Source: Opitutia bacterium
GTDB lineage: Bacteria; Verrucomicrobiota; Verrucomicrobiia; Opitutales; Seribacteraceae
DNA: 64,000 nucleotides
NCBI GenBank assembly: GCA_018645475.1
Contig: JABGWU010000235.1
Location: forward strand, 29,801 to 93,800
Direction of reading: 5' to 3'
Shown here: one piece after another, positions 35,038 to 42,836 of the stretch
How the letters are laid out: each line of letters begins with the position of its first letter
How positions within the stretch are numbered: the stretch's first letter is position 1
Position numbers and translations under genes: made by a program
The notes under the pieces: generated by a model
Seen by the model: only the letters and a program-made list of their open reading frames with translations
What the model was told of the DNA's origin: nothing
The model's database searches: none

Positions 35038-37194
35038 TTAGAAGGAATGGGATAATGAAATTATGAAATTTCGCCCGGCTCCATTAAGGCCTGATCCATG
35101 TACTCGATAATCAACATTACCCAGATTTTCCACCGCAAGGAAAATCGATGAACCTTCCCCCCATTTTCGTCCACCACTTAATCCCACTAAGGCGTAGCCC
35201 GGAGTTCCATCCGAGGGAATGCGTGAAGAATCTGTTTCATCTTTTAATGACAGGTCATCTGCCTGACCAACACCCAGAATGGAAATGTCTCCCCACCAAT
35301 TAGACTTTGGAGGAGCGTAACGGGTCACAAAATGAATTTGTGGGGGCATAAGCCGGGAGGTTGCCCGGTCAATTGGGTCGTAGTTTCTACCGTCAATGGC
35401 AATGGTCCCGGTTGCGTTGTTGTCTAATAATTGTTCTACTTCAGAATCCATTAATGAAATGCGTAGTTGCGAATTCCATGCAGGGGACCAGTTGTGCCCA
35501 ACTTGAAATTCTACCCCTTGAGTAAAGCCGTTTGCATGGGCTTTTAAAACATCTGATTTTCCAGACTCAATTGGCGAACGAACAATCATATCATAGATCC
35601 AGGTATGATAGTATGAAGCTTCCCAGTTCCAAGAATTTGAGCTTCCTTTATATCCAATTTCTGCCTGTAGGAAGTTTTCTGAATCAAGGGAAGTATTGGG
35701 TCGCTCGACGGCACTGGTTTCATCGGTTGAAGTTAAATCATATAAACTGGGGGGACGAAAGCCTTGGGATACCCCGCCAAAAACAAAGTTATCTTCTTTT
35801 ACCTCTTTGCTTATTCGTATGCTTCCAATCAGTTCATTATAATTCTTTATCTCCGGTTTTTGTATGGTCAATGGATCACTATTATTAAGGTAATATCGCT
35901 CAAGGTCTGCTTGTATGGATGAAAAGCGTATGCCGGGTTCAATGTTCCAATGGCCAACATCGTAGGTATCGCTCAGGTAAAAAGCATAACGGTCATAGTG
36001 TGCATCTGCAGCAAGAGGGCCTTGGGCTAAATCCGTACTTTTTATCTCTGAACTGTTAAATTTGTAACCACCTGAGTTCAATGATTCGTGATGCCATGTG
36101 CCACCATATGCGAGCCTTCCACCCCATGGATCATCGGTTTCAAACCGTAGAGATAAGCCGAGATCTTCGAGTCCAAAATACTGGATGTCTCCCCCAATAG
36201 GGACACCGCTTGTTGATCCTTTCATTCGGTAACGCTCCTGCTCATGTTTATGTAGGCTTAGGGTAAGTAACCCAGCATCGATCCACCCACCGGCATTCTC
36301 CCAAGAAAATTTTCCATAATAAAGATTTCTTTTCTGGTCCAACTGACGCCAAATTTCTGAGCCTGGAATTAGGCCTTTCCAGGTCAAACCATTTATTGTT
36401 TTGTGAGTTCGTGGAACATCGTCCATAAACACATTCTGAAAGCCAAGAATGAATCGGGAATCCTCATTTATTTTACGGGATAGTCTAAACTGTGAGCCTC
36501 GTGAATCGTAGGCTGTATTTTCTTGTTTACCAATACTCTTACCTCCTTCGAGATCTCCGAAAGAGCGTTCGACATGGGATAGTTCGGCAAACCAATCGGG
36601 TGTAGACAAATTGCCTTTGACTCCCGCAGTCCATGAATGTTCAGCAGAAGAAAGCCGACCGATGAATTGGCCGTTATGTGAAATTTCTTTATACGTAAAA
36701 CGAGGCTCTTCTGATATGATATTAACAACGCCTCCAATCGCATCTGCGCCATGTATTATACCATTGGGCCCGCGAACAATTTCAAGACGATCTGCTCCAA
36801 GCATTTCCACCGTGCTCCAATATTGGTTTGGGCCTGAGCGCATCGCTGAATGGTTAATTCTTATTCCATCAACCAACAGTACATTGTGATAGCCGGTAAG
36901 TCCACGTATATAAGGAGAAGATTGCCCCAGTGCGGTTTTTTGAACCATGACTGAAGGAATTCCAGATAAAGCTTCGGGCAACGATCTGGCAGTCCTCTGT
37001 ATGGCATCAGTTTCCAAAGTAGTAATCGACCAAGCGGTTGAATTCAAAGGCTCAGGGAACCCACCTTTGGCGGTAACAACCATTGGTGTAAGTTCATCAA
37101 TCGCCTCTATTTTGTGAGTTGAGAAGGTAATACTTGGAAAGTTAGCAGTCAACAGGGCAAAAACCAAAGAAGTATAGATACAAAAAGAATTCAT
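35038..37194 (-). CDS. TonB-dependent outer-membrane receptor
   Basis: TonB-dependent receptor of 718 residues. The signal peptide (about 1-25) is followed by a TonB-box-like 'ELTPMVVTA', a plug domain with 'ALSGIPSVMVQ', 'IRGLTGYHNVLLVDGIRIN' and 'DRLEIVRGPNGIIHGADAIGGVVNII', then a 22-strand-type barrel. The C-terminal strand ends in 'FIISLSHSF' with a terminal Phe. The plug resembles siderophore, heme and copper receptors, so the substrate is not fixed. It is last in a minus-strand run with an MFS permease, a Met/His-rich outer-membrane protein and a HupE-like protein, which points to metal uptake. Confidence 0.92.
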   Translation of the reverse strand: MNSFCIYTSLVFALLTANFPSITFSTHKIEAIDELTPMVVTAKGGFPEPLNSTAWSITTLETDAIQRTARSLPEALSGIPSVMVQKTALGQSSPYIRGLTGYHNVLLVDGIRINHSAMRSGPNQYWSTVEMLGADRLEIVRGPNGIIHGADAIGGVVNIISEEPRFTYKEISHNGQFIGRLSSAEHSWTAGVKGNLSTPDWFAELSHVERSFGDLEGGKSIGKQENTAYDSRGSQFRLSRKINEDSRFILGFQNVFMDDVPRTHKTINGLTWKGLIPGSEIWRQLDQKRNLYYGKFSWENAGGWIDAGLLTLSLHKHEQERYRMKGSTSGVPIGGDIQYFGLEDLGLSLRFETDDPWGGRLAYGGTWHHESLNSGGYKFNSSEIKSTDLAQGPLAADAHYDRYAFYLSDTYDVGHWNIEPGIRFSSIQADLERYYLNNSDPLTIQKPEIKNYNELIGSIRISKEVKEDNFVFGGVSQGFRPPSLYDLTSTDETSAVERPNTSLDSENFLQAEIGYKGSSNSWNWEASYYHTWIYDMIVRSPIESGKSDVLKAHANGFTQGVEFQVGHNWSPAWNSQLRISLMDSEVEQLLDNNATGTIAIDGRNYDPIDRATSRLMPPQIHFVTRYAPPKSNWWGDISILGVGQADDLSLKDETDSSRIPSDGTPGYALVGLSGGRKWGEGSSIFLAVENLGNVDYRVHGSGLNGAGRNFIISLSHSF

Positions 37195-37260
37195 GAATCA
37201 AAAATTTGATAAAAACAGATTATGTTTTTCTTTCAATGTAGGAATTAGGACCACCTTTAT

Positions 37261-38481
37261 TTAAGAATTTCCGAGCTGTAACCTTTCATCAGAGGCAAGC
37301 TTTAAGAAAATCAGGCAACTAAGAATGATGAGAGACGCGGAAGCCCATGAGACTCCACTGGGTCCTAGGCTTGTAAGAATCCAATAGCCCAGGAAGGGTG
37401 CTGGTAAGCCTCTCATTCCGGAAAAAAATAAATGCACGCTCATGTAACTAGATTCCCTTCCTTTGGGTGCTATTCTTGTTACCCATAGTGTCCAAACCAT
37501 TGTACCGCCGCCGGCACCTGTTCCAATTAATGCTGAAGCAAAGCAAAGTGCTGGAAGACCTTCAGATTGGAAGAAAAGAAACAGACCAAAAAGAAAAAAA
37601 ATGCATGCAAGAATCCTTATGTAGGCTAAGTTAAATTTATCATAAGCCCAGCCCCAAATCGGCGTAGTGCCAACATCTGTGACCAGTGGAACTACCATAG
37701 TTATACAAAGAACCACAGTATTGCTGAAATCTAGTCCGTAGGTTGGATTAACTAAGTATTCCACACGAATTGGGATCGTCAACATGACGCCAATACCTGT
37801 TAGCATCAAACCCGATAACATCCATAAGTAAAGCCGGTCTTTAATCCCATGAAGAAGATTTTTGGATAAACCTAAGGAATCAGATTCGAGCGGTTTGGAT
37901 GGAATTTTCAGATGGAAGTAGGCAGTGCCAAGGCAAATCAGGAAAGTGCCAAAGGCTATGAGCTTAAAGTAACCAAGTCCCGAATCCAGAACTAATCCAA
38001 TGACAAGTGCCGTGGCGCCCCCAGCCGTGGATGAAAGCATGAGGTTGCCAGAAATTCTCCTTCCCTTTTCATTAGGTCGATAATTGTTGGAGTATACATG
38101 AACCATCAAAGATGGCACTTGAACAGCAACTATACAGGCTAGCAATACACAAATTACATAAAACCAAGCAGAAGTTGAGATAGCGGAGATTAGAATAAAA
38201 ATAGCGGTCAAGGCCATTAGGATTGAACAGATCTTGCTGACGGGCAAGTTGCTCTTTCCAATAAGAATTAAAAATAGAGGGGCAAAAAGAAATCCGATTG
38301 CTCCTCCACTGGCCAGCAATGATTTTGCGGTATCGGATGCCTCGAAGTATCGAATCGTAACAAGCAGGCATGTGGAGGTAAAACTTGCCTCCACGATGCC
38401 ATTACAAGTATTTCGCCAGAGATCGAATTTCTGAGTTTTTGAGGCGATATTTTTAGGATGATCTTTGGTCTCCCTACTCAT
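37261..38481 (-). CDS. MFS transporter, unknown substrate
   Basis: Twelve-helix major facilitator of 406 residues. The first half contains 'GGAIGFLFAPLFLILIG' and 'GRRISGNLMLSSTAGGATALVIG', the second 'GTTPIWGWAYDKFNLAYIRI' and 'GTGAGGGTMVWTLWVTRIAPKGRESSYMS', as in sugar-type and drug/metal-type MFS. A Cys-Asn rich first helix region ('RNTCNGIVEASF') is unusual. It sits directly upstream of the TonB receptor, as expected for an inner-membrane step taking up what the receptor brings in. I cannot assign a substrate; a metal complex or siderophore fits the neighbours. Confidence 0.82.
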   Translation of the reverse strand: MSRETKDHPKNIASKTQKFDLWRNTCNGIVEASFTSTCLLVTIRYFEASDTAKSLLASGGAIGFLFAPLFLILIGKSNLPVSKICSILMALTAIFILISAISTSAWFYVICVLLACIVAVQVPSLMVHVYSNNYRPNEKGRRISGNLMLSSTAGGATALVIGLVLDSGLGYFKLIAFGTFLICLGTAYFHLKIPSKPLESDSLGLSKNLLHGIKDRLYLWMLSGLMLTGIGVMLTIPIRVEYLVNPTYGLDFSNTVVLCITMVVPLVTDVGTTPIWGWAYDKFNLAYIRILACIFFLFGLFLFFQSEGLPALCFASALIGTGAGGGTMVWTLWVTRIAPKGRESSYMSVHLFFSGMRGLPAPFLGYWILTSLGPSGVSWASASLIILSCLIFLKLASDERLQLGNS

Positions 38482-38571
38482 AACTACTTTGCTAGATCTC
38501 TCGTAATATCTAAAAATTCATTGGTAATCTTCAAAGTTAACAACCAAAGTTATCTAAATCACAACCCTTTA

Positions 38572-39582
38572 TTACCAGGCGTACTGCCAACCAAGAGTCC
38601 ATGTGGAATCAAGCTCCAGTTGGACACCATTTACTTTTTGATCGAGAGGTGTTTCCCACTCGGCAGCCAAGCGATGTCCTTTCAGTCCACCGTTTTGGAA
38701 ATAATAATTAAGACCGAGGCCAAGAGTAGTTATGTCACGCCCGTGATGATCAGGACGATTTGCAGGACTCATCATCTTTTGCATATTAGTTATTCCACTA
38801 TGACTACCATCTACTTCTTCTTGGCTCGAATAATCTAATTTTAAGGATGCACTTAAGGATTCAGTAATTTTACGAGCTCCCCATAAGCCGGCTTCAAAAC
38901 GATCTCCTAATGTATAACCCTGATCATTTTCCCCAATTCGAATAATGCCTGCTAATTGAGCACCATAAGAGTAATTTTCGGTTTGTCCAAGATATGTGAT
39001 GGCGGGATGAAAGTCCCAAGTGCCTGAACCAAGCTGCATGCCATAACCAAGAAAAGATCCGTTGGAATGTTTTTCATCAATCGAGCCAGTGGGTGCACTT
39101 AAGCCGACTGAAAGGTGTGCACGACGACCATCGTCCCAGCGTGCAAGATCGTAAAGTCCAGCGAGTTTTATATCTCCAATACCATTTGATTCCATTTTAC
39201 CCATACTGGTACCTTGCATAATCATTTCATTATCCAAATAATTAAGCATGGCCATAAGCGTCCATTTATCGGAGATGGCATGCATTGCTCCGAACATGTG
39301 CATATCCATTGTCATAGACTTGGGTAGCATCATTTTATTATAACCATAAGTACTATTTGCATCTGATGCGGTAATATCATTTGATCCATCCAGTAGTCCC
39401 TCCATCTCCATGGTCATATAGCGATAGGATAACATCCACTCGCCCATGGCGTGCATATGGTCACCCATTACAGAAATGGGGGCGTGTCCATCCGGACGGG
39501 CTGCAGACCAGGGTCCTTCATGGGCAGTGGAGACAGAGAAGTTTAAAAGAAGGGAGATAAAGAAGAGAGTTAATTTTTTCAT
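38572..39582 (-). CDS. Met/His-rich outer-membrane beta-barrel protein
   Basis: Exported 336-residue protein with a 20-residue signal peptide ('VSTAHEG'). The mature start is rich in Met and His ('VMGDHMHAMGEWMLSYRYMTMEMEG'), and a second Met-rich stretch follows ('MMLPKSMTMDMHMFGAMH'). The rest alternates polar and aromatic residues as in the MetA-pathway phenol-degradation/transporter barrel group (PF13557-like), ending '...TWTLGWQYAW' with a terminal Trp. I associate such proteins with copper and other metal loci. It is between a CxxC protein and the MFS/TonB genes. Copper or another soft metal is a reasonable ligand guess. Confidence 0.78.
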   Translation of the reverse strand: MKKLTLFFISLLLNFSVSTAHEGPWSAARPDGHAPISVMGDHMHAMGEWMLSYRYMTMEMEGLLDGSNDITASDANSTYGYNKMMLPKSMTMDMHMFGAMHAISDKWTLMAMLNYLDNEMIMQGTSMGKMESNGIGDIKLAGLYDLARWDDGRRAHLSVGLSAPTGSIDEKHSNGSFLGYGMQLGSGTWDFHPAITYLGQTENYSYGAQLAGIIRIGENDQGYTLGDRFEAGLWGARKITESLSASLKLDYSSQEEVDGSHSGITNMQKMMSPANRPDHHGRDITTLGLGLNYYFQNGGLKGHRLAAEWETPLDQKVNGVQLELDSTWTLGWQYAW

Positions 39583-39620
39583 TATTGTAAGAGTGTATAA
39601 GTTTGAATGTAGATTAAAAA

Positions 39621-39639
39621 AATACCGAGTATCGATATT
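39621..39639. promoter_or_regulatory. Near-perfect inverted repeat upstream of the Met/His-rich gene
   Basis: AATACCGA and TCGATATT are inverted copies (7 of 8 bases) with a 3-base spacer, about 40 bases before the start of the 39582 gene. It could be an operator for a metal-responsive regulator; no specific family is indicated. Confidence 0.4.
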
Positions 39640-39709
39640 TGCATTAGAACAGATGTAAGAAATTCCCTTTTACATCGAAGCGGAAAGGGATAGATCAAAT
39701 TTTTATTTC

Positions 39710-40099
39710 TTATGCTCTACTTCGCGGAGGGGGCAGCTCCATTGGATTATATGTTGAGCAAACATGCCAGAGGGTAGGGCATAATTTCCCGATCATTTTT
39801 AATCCTTTGTTTGAAATAATTTCAGAATTTGGTGACGCCAATTTTAACTTATGGGAAAAAATTTCCATTGACGGTAAATCTTTTTTTTCAGAGTCATTTT
39901 GTTCACTCACAAATTGGCATGCACTACAGGGGTGATCTCCGTTGAATGTCCATTCCACAGATAAGCTGATCGACTGGCTTTCTTGATAAAATTCACCAAT
40001 CATATTTAACCAAGCCCCCAATTGTACGAAGGCCAATGGCATTCCGCTTATTGTAAGGACAGAAATAAAAGAAAGTAAATATAGAATTCTTTTGGTCAT
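39710..40099 (-). CDS. Small exported CxxC protein, unknown function
   Basis: A 129-residue protein with an N-terminal hydrophobic segment (about residues 5-30) and a 'HPCSACQFV' motif near residue 56. Further Cys residues lie near the C-terminus ('LCPTLWHVC'). It resembles, by pattern only, the small DUF2946-like proteins found near copper and TonB genes. The pair of Cys motifs suggests metal binding or a disulfide. It is located between the HupE-like gene and the Met/His-rich barrel gene on the same strand. Confidence 0.65.
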   Translation of the reverse strand: MTKRILYLLSFISVLTISGMPLAFVQLGAWLNMIGEFYQESQSISLSVEWTFNGDHPCSACQFVSEQNDSEKKDLPSMEIFSHKLKLASPNSEIISNKGLKMIGKLCPTLWHVCSTYNPMELPPPRSRA

Positions 40100-40196
40100 G
40101 AAACTGAAGCAGAATCTTAAAATTTAAAATCCAAGAATGTTCAAGGATTTTAAGTTAATATTATCTAAAATTTTCAAAGAGAATCGTCTTTGAAAA

Positions 40197-41357
40197 TTAA
40201 AAAAAGATTCGTTCCACTGTCCAATATATTCCGAAAAGAGCGATGGTAAATGAACCGGGTACGACAATCCACTCCCTATAATTTCTCTCATCTTTGATTC
40301 GAACTGTTAACAAAAAGGCGGCAATGAGCAAAGCAAGTTGTCCGAATTCGACTCCTAGGTTAAATCCGAACAATCCAATGAGAAGGGAGGTGGGTTCAAG
40401 ATCAAATCCACTGAGAGCACCCGCAAATCCTAAACCATGAATTAGACCAAAAATAAAAACGATTACTAATCGATATGGTTTGTAGCCTGGAAACATGATA
40501 TTCTCGATGGCAATTACCGCAATACTGGCCGCAATAATGGGCTCAACAATTTCAGGAGAAATTGAAATGAAGCCCATTGTCGCAAGTCCTAATGTAAGAG
40601 TATGTGCCAAAGTGAAGGCACTAACTTGTAAAATAAGAGGTTTCCACTTTCTGGATAAAAGGAAAATCCCTAGTACGAATAAAATATGATCCAGTCCGAG
40701 TGGAATAACATGAACAAATCCCTGCCTCATGAATGAGAATAAAGTACTTAGTGAGTCCCCTTTATTCTCCTTCTTAAAACTGATTGCTTCGGCAGTGTTT
40801 TCCCCGTCAGCAGTTTGAAAGAAATTATTCAAGTCCAAGATAAAGCTGTCTTCACCCGGAAATAATACATTAACTCGCTTTTGTGGTATACCATTAAGCC
40901 GGTTTGTAAATATGATGTCGTAGGCGGCAGATTCTTTGGCACGCACTTGGTAGGATTTTGTTTCAGAATTTAATTCTTTTCGAGCGTAAGCTCGAATGAC
41001 AAATGTGTCAGTTTCTTCAACGGTGTTTCCTCCAACTTTTCGCTCAAAACCGTAATCGAAATTAGGTAAATACCACTCTCCTTCATTAAAACGAATGAGC
41101 AAAGCATCTTTAATCATATCTTCTCCTTTTAAAAGTAAGCCATTCTGATCTTCTAAAGTTAGCCTTTCAAAAGCTTCTAACTCTAACATCGGGACTTCTT
41201 CTGGATCGTCAGAAAAACTTCTGGTGTCTAATTCGATAATGATAACAGATGACCCATTTTGTTCAAAATCACCAATAACTAATATATCAGGGATGGGGTG
41301 ACCGTGCACAAGTGCAGTAAAAAATTGAAAAAGAAAGATGATTTTTAGAAATCTCAT
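40197..41357 (-). CDS. HupE/UreJ-type membrane protein with periplasmic domain
   Basis: HupE/UreJ_2 family protein of 386 residues. A signal peptide (1-19) and a periplasmic domain of about 190 residues precede six or seven membrane helices. The family signature is 'HVIPLGLDHILFVLGIFLLS' with its conserved His residues, then 'FTLAHTLTLGLATMG' and 'FGLIHGLGFAGAL', the metal-conducting His motifs. HupE relatives transport nickel or cobalt; the long-domain form is common in marine bacteria near TonB receptors, where copper or another metal may be handled. First gene of the minus-strand metal run. Confidence 0.88.
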   Translation of the reverse strand: MRFLKIIFLFQFFTALVHGHPIPDILVIGDFEQNGSSVIIIELDTRSFSDDPEEVPMLELEAFERLTLEDQNGLLLKGEDMIKDALLIRFNEGEWYLPNFDYGFERKVGGNTVEETDTFVIRAYARKELNSETKSYQVRAKESAAYDIIFTNRLNGIPQKRVNVLFPGEDSFILDLNNFFQTADGENTAEAISFKKENKGDSLSTLFSFMRQGFVHVIPLGLDHILFVLGIFLLSRKWKPLILQVSAFTLAHTLTLGLATMGFISISPEIVEPIIAASIAVIAIENIMFPGYKPYRLVIVFIFGLIHGLGFAGALSGFDLEPTSLLIGLFGFNLGVEFGQLALLIAAFLLTVRIKDERNYREWIVVPGSFTIALFGIYWTVERIFF

Positions 41358-41449
41358 GAAGAGCGGAAAAATCTTAGGTTCGGTAGCGCGGGTTAGGTTA
41401 ATCTATAAATTTAGTAATATGAAGTACTTCTTACTTGTCTATCTTGTAT

Positions 41450-41477
41450 TTGGATATTCAATGATGTTTTCTATTAT
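41450..41477 (+). promoter_or_regulatory. Putative sigma-70-type promoter of the small exported protein
   Basis: TTGGAT, a 16-base spacer and TATTAT precede the ATG at 41506 by about 28 bases. The -10 matches the consensus at five of six positions, the -35 at four. Confidence 0.45.
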
Positions 41478-41505
41478 AACATACTAACCCACAATATTAC
41501 CCATT

Positions 41506-41817
41506 ATGAAAAAAATATTCTCAATAATCGCTTTACTTGCTTTTGCAGGTTCTGTTTACGCAGGCTGCCCATCTAAGCCCATCCATGGTAAGGTTGTAGG
41601 TTTTGACAAAGAGTCAAAGACCCTTACTGTTGCCCAAGGAAAAAAAGAAAAGAAAATCCAAGTTGGTAGCAAAACTGAAATGGTCGGAGTGGATTGCCCA
41701 ACTAAGCTTGCTAAAGGTGCCCGCGTTTTGATCGATGGTTGCAACTGCAAGAATAAGACTGCATCCAAGATTGCTTTGTCCAAAGGCAAAGGTAAAAAGA
41801 AAGAAAAGAAGGGATAA
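41506..41817 (+). CDS. Small exported Cys/Lys-rich protein
   Basis: A 103-residue protein with a clear signal peptide (cut after 'GSVYA'). The mature part has short strands 'GKVVGFDKESKTLTVAQGKKEKKIQVG' as in DUF5666/OB-like beta-barrels, four or more Cys ('GCPSK', 'DCPTK', 'GCNCKNK'), and a Lys/Gly-rich tail ('KGKGKKKEKKG'). The 'GCNCK' group could bind metal. It stands alone between the HupE and metal-ABC gene blocks, with its own promoter and a terminator, so it may be highly expressed. The function is unknown. Confidence 0.72.
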   Translation: MKKIFSIIALLAFAGSVYAGCPSKPIHGKVVGFDKESKTLTVAQGKKEKKIQVGSKTEMVGVDCPTKLAKGARVLIDGCNCKNKTASKIALSKGKGKKKEKKG

Positions 41818-41828
41818 TTTCTTTCCAG

Positions 41829-42836
41829 TTAACTTTGAGCCTCCGGGAAACTGGAGGCTTTTTTTGTACCTTCTTTAATCGCAGTTTTTTTAGATAGTTT
41901 TCTTTCGAAAAAGTATTTTTTGATAATGCCATCTTCTGTTCCAATAAGCCATGCTATACCAAAGCATGCCATTGCAACCACGACCATGGATGCTGCTATC
42001 GAGCAGTCCAACCATCGGGCTAGGAAAAAACCACCAAATGAATAAAGAATCGAAAGAGGAAAGGAGCATAAAAGAATTGCGGGCATTCTTGTGAAGAAGA
42101 AAGACGCTGTGGTGGAAGGAAAAATTAGCATGGCAATTACTAGAATGACTCCGACTGACTCAAATGAGGCTACTATAGTAACAGCGAGAAATAACATAAG
42201 TCCGTAGTGAATTGCTTTTACAGGGAGTCCAAGTGAGACGGATAATGTCTGATCAAAACTGGTTACTAATAATTGTTTATAAAAGATTGTGATGAGCAAA
42301 ATGATTATCAGGGTAACCAAGCCAATACTCAGGAGTGGTCGGGAACCTATTTCAAGCGAGCCCCAATAAATACTCTCAGCTAGTGGAGTAAACCCGATTT
42401 CTCCATATAATAAACATTCCGCATCAATATGTGCGTTATTTCCTAATTGTGTAATTAAGAGAACGCCAAAAGCAAAAAAACTGGTAAAAGTAAGGCCCAG
42501 GGCCGCATCCATCTTAAGAGGGGTTTTCTTGTGCAACCATTCGATGCAAAAACTGCAGAGCAAGCCGGCTCCACAAGCACCAATAAACATTGGAAGCAAT
42601 GCTTTAGACTGGGTAGCAATAAAAGCAATTGCTAGACCGGGTAGAATTCCATGGCTGATTGCATCACCCATTAAAGCAAGTTTTCGGGCTACGATAAAGG
42701 TACCAATCAAGCCACATGATAGAGAAACCAATATGCCCATCGAGACAATTTGTGCATTCCAAATAAAATCTTTTGGTGTGGCCCAGGGCATCCCAAAAGT
42801 ATCGTTGAAATCAAGTGGTGGAAAAAATTCGCTCAT
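41829..42836 (-). CDS. Metal ABC transporter permease (ZnuB/TroD/MntC-like)
   Basis: ABC-3 family inner-membrane permease of 335 residues with eight or nine helices. 'SLSCGLIGTFIVARKLALMGDAISHGILPGLAIAFI' is the family signature near the first helices, including the conserved D-A-I-S-H; 'GVILVIAMLIFPSTTASFFF' is the second conserved stretch. It overlaps the preceding permease gene by 4 bases (ATGA), so the two are co-translated and probably form a heterodimer. It imports manganese, zinc or iron with the ATPase and binding lipoprotein. A terminator for the convergent gene lies within its last codons. Confidence 0.92.
   Translation of the reverse strand: MSEFFPPLDFNDTFGMPWATPKDFIWNAQIVSMGILVSLSCGLIGTFIVARKLALMGDAISHGILPGLAIAFIATQSKALLPMFIGACGAGLLCSFCIEWLHKKTPLKMDAALGLTFTSFFAFGVLLITQLGNNAHIDAECLLYGEIGFTPLAESIYWGSLEIGSRPLLSIGLVTLIIILLITIFYKQLLVTSFDQTLSVSLGLPVKAIHYGLMLFLAVTIVASFESVGVILVIAMLIFPSTTASFFFTRMPAILLCSFPLSILYSFGGFFLARWLDCSIAASMVVVAMACFGIAWLIGTEDGIIKKYFFERKLSKKTAIKEGTKKASSFPEAQS
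41838..41865 (+). terminator. Rho-independent terminator
   Basis: AGCCTCC and GGAGGCT form a 7-bp stem with an 8-base loop followed by seven T residues. It ends the small exported-protein gene. The hairpin overlaps the last codons of the convergent permease gene. Confidence 0.88.

Noticed and set aside
41421-41430. 10-bp palindrome GAAGTACTTC in the HupE/small protein divergent region
   Set aside because: Too short to separate from chance in this window.
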